From Enterococcus wangshanyuanii (GTDB lineage Bacteria; Bacillota; Bacilli; Lactobacillales; Enterococcaceae): a stretch of DNA of 64,000 bases. Under the pieces are notes generated by a model. That model made no database searches. It saw nothing but the letters and a program-made list of their open reading frames with translations, and had not been told where the DNA came from. Where the stretch lies: contig NZ_CP021874.1 of NCBI RefSeq assembly GCF_002197645.1, forward strand, positions 2,232,001-2,296,000. Direction: 5' to 3'. Each line of letters starts with the position of its first letter. The stretch's first letter is position 1. Below, one piece after another: positions 44,829 through 55,715 of this stretch. Position numbers and translations under genes: made by a program.

Positions 44829-47800
44829 TCAGCTTTCCGCAACGATCGCTCCGCCTTCTTTGACTTCTTCCAATCGAACCGAAACGATCTTAGACACGCC
44901 TGATTCCTGCATTGTCACACCGTACAGTACATCAGCAGCCTCCATCGTTCCTTTACGGTGGGTGACCACGATGAACTGAGTATCATCTTCAAACTCGCTC
45001 AAGTAATGACCAAATCGTGAAACGTTGGCATCATCCAACGCTGCTTCCACCTCATCAAGCACACAAAACGGTACCGGGCGTACACGAATGATCGAGAACA
45101 ACAAAGCGATTGCCGTTAAAGCCCGTTCTCCACCTGAAAGCAGACTTAAATTTTGCAGTTTTTTACCTGGCGGCTGTGCTTCGATTTCTACCCCTGTATT
45201 CAATAAGTCGTTTGGATCAGTCAAGATCAATTCTGCCCGACCACCGCCGAACATGTTTGGAAAGACAACTTTGAATTGGGCGCGAATCGCTTCAAACACT
45301 TCACTAAAGCGTGTTTTAACTTCTTCGTCCATCTCACTCATCGTTTCAAATAATTGATCTTTAGCATCCAGCAAATCATCGCGCTGTGATACTAAAAATT
45401 CATGCCGTTCATTGACCTGCTCATATTGTTCGATCGCATTCAGATTGACTGGACCTAAACGTTCGATGTCACGTTTCAACCGTTTCACCTCGATCTTCGC
45501 CTGTTCTTGATCGATCGTCAGCTCATAATCTTCATTGGCACGTTCAAAGGTCAAACTATACTCCTCTTGCAAATATTGCAAGGAATTATCCAATTTGATT
45601 TCAGAACGGTTCTTCTCGACCTCGATCTTGGTTTGCTCCGTCAATAAATGCTGCTGCTGTTTATTTTCTTCCGCTAACCCAGTATCGATTTGATCGACCT
45701 GCTCTTGCAACTGTTGACGATTCGTTTTAGCTTCTTGGATGCTGTTTTGTAATTGTTCTCTTTTTTCAGCCAATTGCTTCATTTGAACGGCTAAACTTTC
45801 TTCAGTGACCTGATGATCCGTTGAATTGTCATTTAGCTGTTGCAATTGTTGATGTAAAGCTGTTTCTCGTGCTAAAAATTCATCTAGCTGAGTTTGTTTT
45901 TCAGATAATTGTTCAGTCAAATGAGCAAGCTGTTCTGCCGCTACTGCCTGATCTGCCTGAATCTGATTGTATCGTTCAAACGCCTCTGCCCGTAAAGTTT
46001 CCATCTGGCTTGCTTCTTGATCGACCTGCTTCATTTCCTGATCTAAGCTGTTTCTCTGTTGATCAAGTGTTTGCTGTTGTTCCGTCAGCTCTTCTTTTCT
46101 TGCTTGATATTCAGTTAAAAACTGGTGCAGCTCACGTGCTTCAAATTCAAAAAGACGTTGTTCTTTTGTTAAACGAGTGATCGTCTCTTCCTGATTGGCC
46201 AATTTATTTTGAAGTTCCTGCTGTTTCAAACGGCTGATTTCGCCCGTTGAACGTAGTTGCTCAAGCTCCTCATTCAACTGCTTGACTTCATCTGTCAGCT
46301 GTTGGACTTCTTTTTCAGTCGCTGCCAGCTGTTTTTCCACACGTTCCATTTGTTCAGTCAATGTTTGCAGCTCTTGTGTTTGTGAAAACAGGCTACCTTG
46401 ATTACCGCGTTTATTTGCACCACCGGTCATTGAACCACCGGAGTTCATAACGTCTCCTTCTAAAGAAACCACGCGATATTGATAATTGACCGCTTTTGCT
46501 AGCTGGTTGGCACTTTCGAGATTTTCTGCTAATAAAGTTACACCCAAAAGATTTTGGATAACGTTACTGACTTCATCAGAAAAACGAACCACTTCACTTG
46601 CGATCCCTAAAAACCCTGACACGTTGCCAACACGATCCCGGATAGCACTGGAAACACTTCTAGGCTTGATCGTCGTTAATGGTAAAAAAGTTGCCCGACC
46701 GCTATGCTGTTGTTTTAAAAATGTAATACCTGCACGACCGTCTTTTTCAGATTCAACGACAACATGCTGTGCCGCGCCGCCTAAAGCCGTCTCGATCGCA
46801 ACTGTATATTCTTTTGGAACATCGATCAATTCCGCTACAGCGCCAACGATTCCTGTCAATTGGTCTTTATGTTTTAAAACTGCACGAACCCCTTGATAAA
46901 AACCAGAGTAATTTTCTTGGATTTCCTGCAGGCTTTTTTGGCGTGCTTTGGCTTGTTGGACTTGATTCATTGCTTGATACATTTGTTTTTGTTTAGCTGC
47001 CAACTGACCTTGCTTTTGATCCAGCTGATGTTTCAGCTGAGTATATTGCTCTCTTTGGTTTGTTAATGACTGTTCTGAAGCCGTTAAATCAGCGGTCACT
47101 TGTTCTTTGTCAGCCAAGGCTTCCGCCATTTGTTTTTCCAGCGCTTCGTGTTTTTGGATCGATTGCTGATTTTTAGCCGTTTCCTGCTGATACTGGCGTT
47201 CCAGATACTTCAAATCATTCGTTGTATTGGCTTGCTCCTGCATTACTTCAACATATTGGCTACGCAGTTCTTCCAGCAATTCTTTTGATGATTTACTGTA
47301 TTTTTCAACTTCCAGCTCAGACGCTTTGATCGCTTCAACGAATGCTTCACGTTGAGCTTTTTTCTCTGTTACTTTGGTTTGTAGCTCTTGTACCTCTTCA
47401 CGGTAGCGTGTGATTTTTTCAGCGTTTTCTTCTAAAGATTGCTGATACTCACTTGTTGTCTGCATCGTGTGTTTTGAGCGTTCAACTAAAACATCTTTTT
47501 GGCCTTCTGTTTGCTTCAATGCTTCTGTGATTTGCAGCAATTGCTGCTGCTCTTGCTCGATTTGTTCATCCAACTTGTTGCGTTTTCCTCTAAGTTGGAA
47601 CAATTCGTCTTCAGAATCACGGATTTTTTTACTTGCTACATTTAACTTACTTTCGATTTCCGTCAGTTCTGCTGTTTTGACTTCCCAAACAGCCTTGGCC
47701 GACTCGATTTCTGTGACGGTCAAGCTTACATCTATTTCGGTCAACGTCTCTTTCAGCTTTAAAAACTCCTTCGCCGCTTCGCTTTGGGCAGCTAGAGGAG

Positions 47801-48407
47801 TCAGTTGGTCTTCTAATTCATAAATGATATCTTGAACACGGCTTAAATTATCTTCTGTTTCAAATAATTTCTGCTCGGCTTTTTTCTTACGCTGCTTGTA
47901 TTTCAACACTCCTGCTGCTTCTTCAAAAATACCGCGGCGGTCTTCTGGCTTACTGTTAAAAATCGCTTCGACTTTCCCTTGGGAGATGATCGAAAATGAC
48001 TCTTTCCCTAACCCCGAATCCATAAATAAATCATGAATATCTTTTAAGCGGCAGGCTTGTTTGTTGATGAAAAAATCACTTTCGCCTGTTCGACGAAACC
48101 GACGTGTTACACTGATTTCAGTAAAATCCAAAGGTAAAAAATGATCACTATTATCTAATACAACCGTTACTTCGGCTATATTCAATGCTTTACGACCTTC
48201 CGATCCGGCAAAAATAATGTCCGGCATCTTTCCGCCGCGAAGACTTTTTGCCGATTGTTCGCCTAAAACCCAGCGGATCGCTTCGGTGATGTTGCTTTTT
48301 CCACTGCCGTTTGGACCTACGACAGCAGTCACTCCATTTTCAAATTCTATAACGGTTCGATCCGCAAAGGATTTAAATCCTGCGATCTCAATTCGTTTTA
48401 AATACAC
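44829..48407 (-). CDS. smc: Chromosome segregation protein SMC
   Basis: The 1192-residue protein has the head half with Walker A VVGPNGSGKSNITEAIRWVL, two long coiled coils, a central hinge (about 520-640, KEYTVAIETALGGAAQHVVV), and the second head half with LLSGGERALTAIALLFSI and VLDEVEAALDDANV. With ScpA and ScpB it organises the chromosome. The start is GTG 48407, since YLKRIEIAGFKSF is the family N-terminus; it is about 11 bases after AAGGAG. It follows rnc by 23 bp. Confidence 0.97.
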   Translation of the reverse strand: MYLKRIEIAGFKSFADRTVIEFENGVTAVVGPNGSGKSNITEAIRWVLGEQSAKSLRGGKMPDIIFAGSEGRKALNIAEVTVVLDNSDHFLPLDFTEISVTRRFRRTGESDFFINKQACRLKDIHDLFMDSGLGKESFSIISQGKVEAIFNSKPEDRRGIFEEAAGVLKYKQRKKKAEQKLFETEDNLSRVQDIIYELEDQLTPLAAQSEAAKEFLKLKETLTEIDVSLTVTEIESAKAVWEVKTAELTEIESKLNVASKKIRDSEDELFQLRGKRNKLDEQIEQEQQQLLQITEALKQTEGQKDVLVERSKHTMQTTSEYQQSLEENAEKITRYREEVQELQTKVTEKKAQREAFVEAIKASELEVEKYSKSSKELLEELRSQYVEVMQEQANTTNDLKYLERQYQQETAKNQQSIQKHEALEKQMAEALADKEQVTADLTASEQSLTNQREQYTQLKHQLDQKQGQLAAKQKQMYQAMNQVQQAKARQKSLQEIQENYSGFYQGVRAVLKHKDQLTGIVGAVAELIDVPKEYTVAIETALGGAAQHVVVESEKDGRAGITFLKQQHSGRATFLPLTTIKPRSVSSAIRDRVGNVSGFLGIASEVVRFSDEVSNVIQNLLGVTLLAENLESANQLAKAVNYQYRVVSLEGDVMNSGGSMTGGANKRGNQGSLFSQTQELQTLTEQMERVEKQLAATEKEVQQLTDEVKQLNEELEQLRSTGEISRLKQQELQNKLANQEETITRLTKEQRLFEFEARELHQFLTEYQARKEELTEQQQTLDQQRNSLDQEMKQVDQEASQMETLRAEAFERYNQIQADQAVAAEQLAHLTEQLSEKQTQLDEFLARETALHQQLQQLNDNSTDHQVTEESLAVQMKQLAEKREQLQNSIQEAKTNRQQLQEQVDQIDTGLAEENKQQQHLLTEQTKIEVEKNRSEIKLDNSLQYLQEEYSLTFERANEDYELTIDQEQAKIEVKRLKRDIERLGPVNLNAIEQYEQVNERHEFLVSQRDDLLDAKDQLFETMSEMDEEVKTRFSEVFEAIRAQFKVVFPNMFGGGRAELILTDPNDLLNTGVEIEAQPPGKKLQNLSLLSGGERALTAIALLFSIIRVRPVPFCVLDEVEAALDDANVSRFGHYLSEFEDDTQFIVVTHRKGTMEAADVLYGVTMQESGVSKIVSVRLEEVKEGGAIVAES

Positions 48408-48430
48408 GAATAATACGGCTCCTTCCAAGC

Positions 48431-49123
48431 TTACTCAGGATGTTTTTTCAGCGCTCGTTCAGCGGCATCCTGTTCTGCTAATTTCTTCGACTTTCCTTGT
48501 CCCGTTCCAATCAATTTTCCATCGACATACACTTCGATCGAAAAAATCCGATCATGTGCAGGCCCTTCTTCGTTGACTAAACGATAGTCGATCGTTACGT
48601 CCCCTTGACGTTGCAATACTTCTTGTAAATGTGTTTTGTGATCCATCTCATGTGAAAAAGCACCAGCATCGATTTTTGGAAAAACCACTTCTGCAATAAA
48701 TTTCTTCGCTGCGCCAACTTTTTGATCTAAGTATAATGCACCCAAAAATGCTTCAAATAGATCACATAACAAGGCAGGGCGTTGACGGCCGCCAGAATTT
48801 TCTTCTCCTTTTCCTAGAAGAATATATTGGTCGAAATGACATTCTTTTGCAAATTTTGATAAACTATCTTCGCGAACGATCGCCGCACGCATTTTTGTCA
48901 GTTTGCCTTCCGGCATTTCCGGGAATTGTTGGTATAAATATTGAGAAACCAATAACTCCAATACTGCATCTCCTAGAAATTCTAATCGTTCATTATCAGA
49001 CAGTTTTAAATAGCGATGCTCATTCACATAGGATGAATGCGTAAAAGCTTGTTCTAATAGGTTGACATCATGGAAAACAATGCCGTAACGTTCTTTTAGT
49101 TCGGTAGTTAACTGATTGTCCAT
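48431..49123 (-). CDS. rnc: Ribonuclease III
   Basis: The 230-residue enzyme has the catalytic signature [20 protein letters not shown], the second metal-site region [14 protein letters not shown], and a C-terminal double-stranded RNA-binding domain ([20 protein letters not shown] to [15 protein letters not shown]). It cleaves double-stranded RNA, including rRNA precursors. It is the first gene of the rnc-smc-HAD-ftsY group. It may also act on the long hairpin units found in this window if they are transcribed, which is inference. Confidence 0.97.
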   Translation of the reverse strand: MDNQLTTELKERYGIVFHDVNLLEQAFTHSSYVNEHRYLKLSDNERLEFLGDAVLELLVSQYLYQQFPEMPEGKLTKMRAAIVREDSLSKFAKECHFDQYILLGKGEENSGGRQRPALLCDLFEAFLGALYLDQKVGAAKKFIAEVVFPKIDAGAFSHEMDHKTHLQEVLQRQGDVTIDYRLVNEEGPAHDRIFSIEVYVDGKLIGTGQGKSKKLAEQDAAERALKKHPE

Positions 49124-49326
49124 TTGCTACATTCCTTTAAATTTATTTACAACCTTCTCTATTATACTTTTTTTTCCAGTATTTTTAAATGGTTAGGGGA
49201 GATTTGCCGTAAATTCACGTAAGGATTCATCAGATTTGAAGGGTTTCCTCATCATTTTTTCGATTTCTATCAGATTTTCTGCTATTTCACACAAAAAATA
49301 CGGACTATTTCTTCATTCCAAAAGAA

Positions 49327-49367
49327 AAAAGCGTGTCAAGATCCTCCGATCCTGATACGCTTTTATA
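49327..49367 (-). terminator. Terminator of ndk
   Basis: On the minus strand AAAAGCGTATCAGGATC pairs with GATCTTGACACGCTTTTTT with one or two mismatches, and a T run follows. It starts three bases after the ndk stop. Confidence 0.88.
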
Positions 49368-49369
49368 GA

Positions 49370-49771
49370 TTACTCACCAAAAAATCGTTGGATTTCTGTT
49401 TGTGCTGCTTCTGGTGAATCGGAGGCATGGATAATATTGTGATAACTATTATTCCCGTAATCTCCACGAATCGTTCCAGGTGCAGCCTCCAGACAATTGG
49501 TTGCTCCGATCATCGTTCTGACCGTTTTTATGACTGCTTCTCCCTCTAAAACAAGATAAATCACCTCAGAAGAAGTCATGTAGTCCATCATATCTTCAAA
49601 GAAATCAAATTTTTTCACATGGGCATAATGTTCCTCTGCTAATTCCCGAGTCATCATTGCCACCTTTAGTTGACGGATCGTTAGTTGCTTTCTTTCAAAA
49701 CGTTGAAGGATTTCTCCCACTAGCTTACGCTTCACACCATCCGGTTTAATAATAATCAATGTCTGCTCCAT
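49370..49771 (-). CDS. ndk: Nucleoside diphosphate kinase
   Basis: ATG 49771 follows GGAGG by eight bases; the longer frame to 49801 has no support. The 133-residue protein has the N-terminal TLIIIKPDGVKRKLVGEILQ, GATNCLEAAPGTIRGDYG, and the phosphorylated His115 in NIIHASDSPEAA. It balances nucleoside triphosphate pools. It is slightly shorter than the common 140-150 residues but complete in all motifs. It is monocistronic with its own terminator. Confidence 0.95.
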   Translation of the reverse strand: MEQTLIIIKPDGVKRKLVGEILQRFERKQLTIRQLKVAMMTRELAEEHYAHVKKFDFFEDMMDYMTSSEVIYLVLEGEAVIKTVRTMIGATNCLEAAPGTIRGDYGNNSYHNIIHASDSPEAAQTEIQRFFGE

Positions 49772-49983
49772 ACAGCTTCCCTCCAATAGTTGCAGCGCCA
49801 ATAATGAAAACGCTTAACTTGAAGATTACCACCACTCTTGGAATCTGTCTAGTATATAAGTGACAAAAAAGAGTAGTGGTTTGTTTGGAATGACTACACT
49901 GTGGACCATTTATCTGTGTAACTAAAGACTAATAGGACAAACAAAGCCATAAACCAACTCTGTTCATCCCTACTAGTTACTCT

Positions 49984-51762
49984 TTAGCGCTTTTCAGCTG
50001 TGAGCTCGATGTTATAATAATCTCTTGTATCTTCATAATTCCAAGTAAAGGATTTTACGCGATTATTTACTGGCATGATTTCGTTTCTATATAATGTCGG
50101 AATAACTGGTGCTTGTTCAAACATATACTCTTGCCACGCATCATACGCTTCTTTACGTTTTTCATCATCAAATGATTCCTTTGAATCAATTGCACTCAAC
50201 AGCTTATCATTTTCTTCTGAAACAAAACGTGAATAGTTAAAAGCAGCACTTCTACTGTATAAGCCAGCTGGTGAAGGCGCACTGCTTACACTCCAAGCGG
50301 CTTGGAATACATCGATCTCCGGATCATCATTTTTGACCTTATCATAGAATGCTTGGAAATCGATCAAACGACCCGTTGCCAGCTTCACATCTAAACCAAT
50401 TTCTTTCCATTGTTGTAGATAGTAATCAGCTAATGGTTGAGCCGTTTCCCCACCTGCCATTGAAGCAAAGTTGATTGTTAATTTTTCCCCATCAGGATCT
50501 TCTCTCAGTCCATCATCATCTGTATCCTTGTAACCTGCATCATCCAAAAGTTTTTTAGCTTTTTCTAAATCGTATTGGTACCCTTTGATATCAGAATTGT
50601 GCAATGTTTTAAAAATTGGTGGAATCAGCGTTGTTGCTCCTGAACGCAAGCCGTTATAGAATTTTTGTCCGATCGCATCATTATCTACCGCATAGCCCAT
50701 TGCTTGGCGTAAATTCACATCAGCCATTTTTGCATCAGGGTTTAAAACGGATTCACCTTTATCTTTATCGTATGTTCCTAATTTGAACCCAATATAGGTA
50801 TACGCTAACTCTTCACGACCCAGCATTTGATAATCTTCCGTATCTTTATATGTCGGGAAGTTATCTGTCGGCATTGAGTAAACCATGTCATATTTTTTCG
50901 CTTTCAGTGCTTCAACGATCGAAGCTGTCGGCACATTTGTGAACACGATTTTCTCTAATTTAGGTTTTCCTTTATAATAATGTTCATTTGGTAAATACTC
51001 TACAGATTCACCCGTTACAATTTTACTCATATAGTATGGACCGAATGTTACAGGATTTTTACGGACCGCATCACTTTTTTCTTGGTCTTTGATCGGTATA
51101 TCTTTAAAGATATGTTTTGGCATCGCACTTGTATAAACACCACCGTCTAATTGCAACATCCCCGGATTCATTTCTTTATAAGTCACTTCAACTGTTTGAT
51201 CATCGATTTTCTTGATTCCAGAAATCGCATCTACTTTACCATCATGATACTCATCCATTCCGACTATATTGGTAAAATTGTCATCATAGCGAATACCAGT
51301 ATATTCTTTGTTCCCAATCACTTCATAAGGATAGATCAGATCATCCGCTGTTACGGGTTCACCATCTGACCACTTAATGTCATCCTTCAATGTAATTGTC
51401 GCTTTTTTATCATCAACATCCAAATCTAACGTCGCTGCCCCATCTTCAGTAATAACAAAGTCTTTATCATAGGAGAATAGTCCTTCATGAGATGGTCTCA
51501 TGTAATAATTATCGTAAGCATCTTGATAATAGACTTCTGAAAATAGTCCCTTAAACTGCGTATCTGACGCAACTGCAACATCCAATGTTCCGCCTTTGAT
51601 TGGATCCTGATCGTTTTTAACTGCCATTGTAAATTTACTGATATCTTCTGTTTCAACGTTCTTATTCCCTGAATCAGATTTTTTACTACCATCACACGCA
51701 GTTAATGTCATTGTTAAAGCTGCCGTTACTGTAAGTAATCCCACTAATTTCTTGTTTCTCAC
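49984..51762 (-). CDS. oppA: Oligopeptide-binding lipoprotein OppA
   Basis: The 592-residue lipoprotein has lipobox LTMTLTACDG and family 5 binding-protein motifs (ATITLKDDIKWSDGEPVTAD, LRQAMGYAVDNDAIG). It captures extracellular peptides for the permease encoded directly upstream. It is the last gene of oppDFBCA, 18 bp after oppC. It is unusually rich in Asp and Lys, as many enterococcal OppA proteins are. The second OppA-like protein at 20264 probably shares this permease. Confidence 0.95.
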   Translation of the reverse strand: MRNKKLVGLLTVTAALTMTLTACDGSKKSDSGNKNVETEDISKFTMAVKNDQDPIKGGTLDVAVASDTQFKGLFSEVYYQDAYDNYYMRPSHEGLFSYDKDFVITEDGAATLDLDVDDKKATITLKDDIKWSDGEPVTADDLIYPYEVIGNKEYTGIRYDDNFTNIVGMDEYHDGKVDAISGIKKIDDQTVEVTYKEMNPGMLQLDGGVYTSAMPKHIFKDIPIKDQEKSDAVRKNPVTFGPYYMSKIVTGESVEYLPNEHYYKGKPKLEKIVFTNVPTASIVEALKAKKYDMVYSMPTDNFPTYKDTEDYQMLGREELAYTYIGFKLGTYDKDKGESVLNPDAKMADVNLRQAMGYAVDNDAIGQKFYNGLRSGATTLIPPIFKTLHNSDIKGYQYDLEKAKKLLDDAGYKDTDDDGLREDPDGEKLTINFASMAGGETAQPLADYYLQQWKEIGLDVKLATGRLIDFQAFYDKVKNDDPEIDVFQAAWSVSSAPSPAGLYSRSAAFNYSRFVSEENDKLLSAIDSKESFDDEKRKEAYDAWQEYMFEQAPVIPTLYRNEIMPVNNRVKSFTWNYEDTRDYYNIELTAEKR

Positions 51763-51780
51763 ACTTTTTCCTCCTCATTT

Positions 51781-52680
51781 TTAGCCCAAACGTTGTCTGG
51801 CATCCGCTGAACGCTTAAACGCTTGACCAATATAATTTATACATAACATCATTACTAAAATCAGCACTGATGCAGGTACCCAAATCCATGTTTTGTTAGC
51901 CAAAACATCTCCATTACTAGCATAGCCGATCAAAGTCCCTAAACTAGGAACATTGGTTGGCAAACCAAAACCTAAGAAAGTCAATGTCGTTTCAATACCG
52001 ATATTCGCTGCAAAGTTGATCGTCAAATTCGTAATGATCAATGAGCTTAGATTCGGCATGATCTCACGAAACATAATTTTGAAGTCGCTTGTGCCTAACG
52101 TTTTAGAGGCACTAACGTAGTCTCTGCGAACTTCTGATAATGTTTTACTTCTAAATAACCTAGCTTTTGCAACCCAATAAAAAGCACTCATAATCCAAAT
52201 AAACGACCACACATTATATTTAGGGATTATCGTAACAAATACAATGATGATCATCATGATCGGTAAAATCATAATAAAATCTACGATCCTCATCACAGCG
52301 TTATCAAAGAAACCACCATAATAACCAGAAACAATCCCGATTCCGACTCCAATGATCGACGTGATGATCGTGATTGCAAATCCGATCACAACCGAGTTGC
52401 GAGCGCCGATGATCAGCTGTCCGAATACATCACGACCACCTTCGTCTGCTCCTAATAAAAATTTTCCGCCTGGTTCAGCATATTTATCTAAAATACTAAC
52501 GGTCATTACTTTATCTTGATCAGTCATGAGTGCACCGATAAAAACAACCATTAAAATAATGATCAATAATGTCAGTGAAAATATAGCCAATTTATCTTTT
52601 TTAAATTCTCTTGCGATCATGCGAAAGCCCATCGGAGGAATTTGTTCAGTAATTACTGTTACTTGTTCATCTTTTTCCAT
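51781..52680 (-). CDS. oppC: Oligopeptide ABC transporter permease OppC
   Basis: The 299-residue permease has an N-terminal helix followed by the OppC-N region, five more helices and the EAA loop (SASKTLGTSDFKIMFREIMP with NLSSLIITNLTINF). It forms the channel with OppB. It starts 31 bp after oppB. The motif LLGADEGGRDVFGQLIIGAR is typical of the OppC/DppC group. Confidence 0.95.
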   Translation of the reverse strand: MEKDEQVTVITEQIPPMGFRMIAREFKKDKLAIFSLTLLIIILMVVFIGALMTDQDKVMTVSILDKYAEPGGKFLLGADEGGRDVFGQLIIGARNSVVIGFAITIITSIIGVGIGIVSGYYGGFFDNAVMRIVDFIMILPIMMIIIVFVTIIPKYNVWSFIWIMSAFYWVAKARLFRSKTLSEVRRDYVSASKTLGTSDFKIMFREIMPNLSSLIITNLTINFAANIGIETTLTFLGFGLPTNVPSLGTLIGYASNGDVLANKTWIWVPASVLILVMMLCINYIGQAFKRSADARQRLG

Positions 52681-52711
52681 TTTATTTTCATCCTTTCCTT
52701 AAAATTGATTT

Positions 52712-53674
52712 TTACTGCACCCGAATTCGCGGATCTACAATACTCATCACGATATCTGAAACCAGATTCCCGATAAGCGTCGCAACACCTAAAATCAATA
52801 CTAAGGAGGTAATTACTGCATAGTCCCGTTGACCGATCGAATCAATAAACAACTTACCTATACCCGGATACCCGAAAATCCGCTCAATAACAACTGATCC
52901 GCTGATCAAGGCTGTAATTTCATAACTTAATTGAGAAACAATAGGCAAAGAAGCATTTCTAAAAATATGTCGAGTATAGACTTTATTGGTAGGTACACCT
53001 TTGGAACGAGCTGTCCGTACATAGTCCAATGATTGCGAATCGATCACTTCATTACGTAAATATTGAATCGTGATCGCTGTCCCTAATAAAGCCTGAGAGA
53101 GCGCCGGTAATATCAAATGATAGAAGCGATCCCAGACATAGCCTACTGTCCCTGAATCAACACCACTTGAAACAGAACCTGTTGTCGGAAACCAATCCAG
53201 ACGATACCCAAAAATAAACAACATCACAAGTGCAAAAATAAACGGAGGTACAGCAAAGCTAATAAAATTATAGATAACAACAAATTTATCTAAAATCGAA
53301 TTTTGATAGCGACCAGACAGAACACCTAGGGGTAAAGCGATCGCGTACATGATCACAACGGTCAATAATGACAAAAGAATCGTATTGACTGCACGATTAC
53401 CGATCAAAGTTGCTACTGGTAATTTAAAAATGAAACTCTCTCCAAAATCACCATGGAAAACATTCCCGATCCAACGAACATACTGCGTAGTCCATGGATC
53501 ATTCAATCCAGCGGCTTCCCTCATTTTTTCAATGACAGCTGGATCTGTGTTTGGATTGATTAGTCCAGTAAACGGATCGCCCGGCATCATTTTAGCAAGG
53601 ATAAAAATCAGCACACTCAAAATCAGGATTTGAGGAATCATGAAAAGTACTCGTCGTAAAATTGTTTTCCACAT
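52712..53674 (-). CDS. oppB: Oligopeptide ABC transporter permease OppB
   Basis: The 320-residue permease opens with WKTILRRVLFMIPQILILSV and carries the EAA loop (VRTARSKGVPTNKVYTRHIF) and GYPGIGKLFIDSIGQRDY. It has six membrane helices. Its start overlaps the oppF stop by one base, so translation is probably coupled. Confidence 0.95.
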   Translation of the reverse strand: MWKTILRRVLFMIPQILILSVLIFILAKMMPGDPFTGLINPNTDPAVIEKMREAAGLNDPWTTQYVRWIGNVFHGDFGESFIFKLPVATLIGNRAVNTILLSLLTVVIMYAIALPLGVLSGRYQNSILDKFVVIYNFISFAVPPFIFALVMLFIFGYRLDWFPTTGSVSSGVDSGTVGYVWDRFYHLILPALSQALLGTAITIQYLRNEVIDSQSLDYVRTARSKGVPTNKVYTRHIFRNASLPIVSQLSYEITALISGSVVIERIFGYPGIGKLFIDSIGQRDYAVITSLVLILGVATLIGNLVSDIVMSIVDPRIRVQ

Positions 53675-54618
53675 TACTCTGCACCTCCATCTTTTAACGC
53701 CACTTGATGTGTTGGACTGATTTTACGTAAATCATAAACACGACCGTTTTCATCATAATATTCACTTTGACGAGCGATATATTCCTGTTCTACTTTGCGA
53801 CGCTCCGCCTTGTGCGCTTCTCGATGTGCAACATCGATTTTAGGAATTGCAGACAGTAATCGTTTGGTGTAAATATGCTTTGGATCATTATAGATATCTT
53901 CACGAGTCCCGATTTCTACAAACCGTCCTTTATACATGATCGCAATATTGTCGCACATATGCTTTACAACACCTAGGTCGTGAGAAATAAACAAATAACT
54001 CAATCCATATTCTTCTTGAATATTTTTCATAAAATTCAGAACTTGTGCTTGAACAGACAAATCCAGTGCCGAGACAGGCTCATCTGCAATGATCAACTTA
54101 GGATTCGTAGCAACTGCCCGAGCTACACCTAAACGTTGCCGTTGACCTCCTGAAAATTCATGTGGGTATTTGTACAATGCATCTTCAGGCATTCCAACGA
54201 TATCCAGTAATCCTTTGACTTTCTTTTTCTCTTCTTGATCACTTAACCGTTCAAAATTACGAATCGGTTCCGCAATAATATCCAAGACTCGCTTCTTAGG
54301 ATTTAAACTGGACATAGAGTCTTGAAAAATCATCTGGACATCTTTGTTGTATTTCATTGCTTTTCGTGTTCTTGCCTGTGTTACTTCTTGATTTTGATAA
54401 AGGATGCTGCCACTGGTGATTTTTTCCAAACCGATGATCGCTTTGCCTGTCGTCGATTTTCCAGAACCTGATTCACCTACCAGACCATATGTTTTGCCTT
54501 TTTCAATAATAAAATCAACCCCGTCAACTGCTAAGACATGATCTGTCACTCGATTAAAGAAGCCGCTGCGAATGGGATAATGAACTTTCAGGTCTTTGAT
54601 TTGAATAATTTCTGCCAT
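53674..54618 (-). CDS. oppF: Oligopeptide ABC transporter ATPase OppF
   Basis: The 314-residue ATPase has Walker A GLVGESGSGKSTTGKAIIGL, signature EFSGGQRQRLGVARAVA, Walker B LIIADEPVSALD, and the C-terminal oligopeptide-transporter extension (IYNDPKHIYTKRLLSAIP). It drives peptide import together with OppD. Its start overlaps the oppD stop by one base. Confidence 0.95.
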   Translation of the reverse strand: MAEIIQIKDLKVHYPIRSGFFNRVTDHVLAVDGVDFIIEKGKTYGLVGESGSGKSTTGKAIIGLEKITSGSILYQNQEVTQARTRKAMKYNKDVQMIFQDSMSSLNPKKRVLDIIAEPIRNFERLSDQEEKKKVKGLLDIVGMPEDALYKYPHEFSGGQRQRLGVARAVATNPKLIIADEPVSALDLSVQAQVLNFMKNIQEEYGLSYLFISHDLGVVKHMCDNIAIMYKGRFVEIGTREDIYNDPKHIYTKRLLSAIPKIDVAHREAHKAERRKVEQEYIARQSEYYDENGRVYDLRKISPTHQVALKDGGAE

Positions 54619-55625
54619 TACATTTCCTCCTGTTCATCTCTAAATTGAAAATGCTGATAACAGGTACAACGAACGAAATGATTCTCTGCCACCTCATGTA
54701 AAACAGGTGTTTCTTCATGTGCCGCTTCCGGTATCCACGGGATTCTAGGTGCAAAACGGCATCCTGTCCTCGGTAATTTGCTCAATGAAGGAACAACCCC
54801 TTCAATCACATGTAATTGGCTATTTTTTGAGTCCTCTTGAGGAATCGACTGCAGCAATGAACGAGTATATGGATGCTTCGGGTTATCAAACAGCTCTTTT
54901 GCAGAAGCCACTTCCACAAATTGTCCCGCATACATCACCGCAACTTTATCTGCCATCTCAGCTACGACACCTAAGTCATGTGTAATCAAAATAATGCCAG
55001 AACCTGTTTCTTCTTGTAAATCTTTCAAAAGATCTAAAATTTGAGCCTGAATCGTCACATCTAATGCAGTTGTCGGCTCATCTGCAATAATGATCGCAGG
55101 TTTACATGCAATCGCGATTGCAATGATCACACGTTGACGCATGCCGCCAGAAAGCTCATGGGGATATTGCTTTCCTACTCGCTCAGGATTAGGTATTCCA
55201 ACCTGCACAAGCAATTCAAGCACCCGCGCTTGCTTTTGCTCTGCAGTCATATCCGTGTGATATGTCAGACTCTCCTTGATTTGGTCTTCGATCCGCATCA
55301 AAGGATTAAGTGCCGATAATGGGTCTTGGAAAATCATACCAATGTCATTTCCACGAATTTTGTTGTATAGCTGCTCATTAAAGGTCGTCAAATTCAAATC
55401 TTTATATAGAATCTCTCCACTGACACGAGTATTATTCGCATCATGCAGCCCCATGATCGTTGTAGCTAAGGTACTTTTTCCGCAACCTGATTCGCCAACG
55501 ATCGCTAAGATTTCATTTGTCCCTAACTCAAATGACACATCATCCACTGCATCATAATATTCGTCCTTTAAACGAAAACCAGTATGCAGATGCTGAACGT
55601 CTAATAGTTGATTTTCCTTACTCAC
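54618..55625 (-). CDS. oppD: Oligopeptide ABC transporter ATPase OppD
   Basis: The 335-residue ATPase starts at GTG 55625, nine bases after GAGGAG. It has AIVGESGCGKSTLATTIMGL, ELSGGMRQRVIIAIAIACKP, IIADEPTTALD and the C-terminal Cys-containing tail (GCRFAPRIPWIPEAAHEETP, then HFVRCTCYQHF). Such a tail is linked to an iron-sulfur site in some family members. It leads oppDFBCA, with a promoter about 110 bp upstream. Confidence 0.95.
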   Translation of the reverse strand: MSKENQLLDVQHLHTGFRLKDEYYDAVDDVSFELGTNEILAIVGESGCGKSTLATTIMGLHDANNTRVSGEILYKDLNLTTFNEQLYNKIRGNDIGMIFQDPLSALNPLMRIEDQIKESLTYHTDMTAEQKQARVLELLVQVGIPNPERVGKQYPHELSGGMRQRVIIAIAIACKPAIIIADEPTTALDVTIQAQILDLLKDLQEETGSGIILITHDLGVVAEMADKVAVMYAGQFVEVASAKELFDNPKHPYTRSLLQSIPQEDSKNSQLHVIEGVVPSLSKLPRTGCRFAPRIPWIPEAAHEETPVLHEVAENHFVRCTCYQHFQFRDEQEEM

Positions 55626-55715
55626 ATGTGTACACTCCTCTATATTTCATACTTTAAAATCCCCATCAATTACATATGAAAGATTTTTTTAATCTTCCTG
55701 TAATCTTTTTAACCA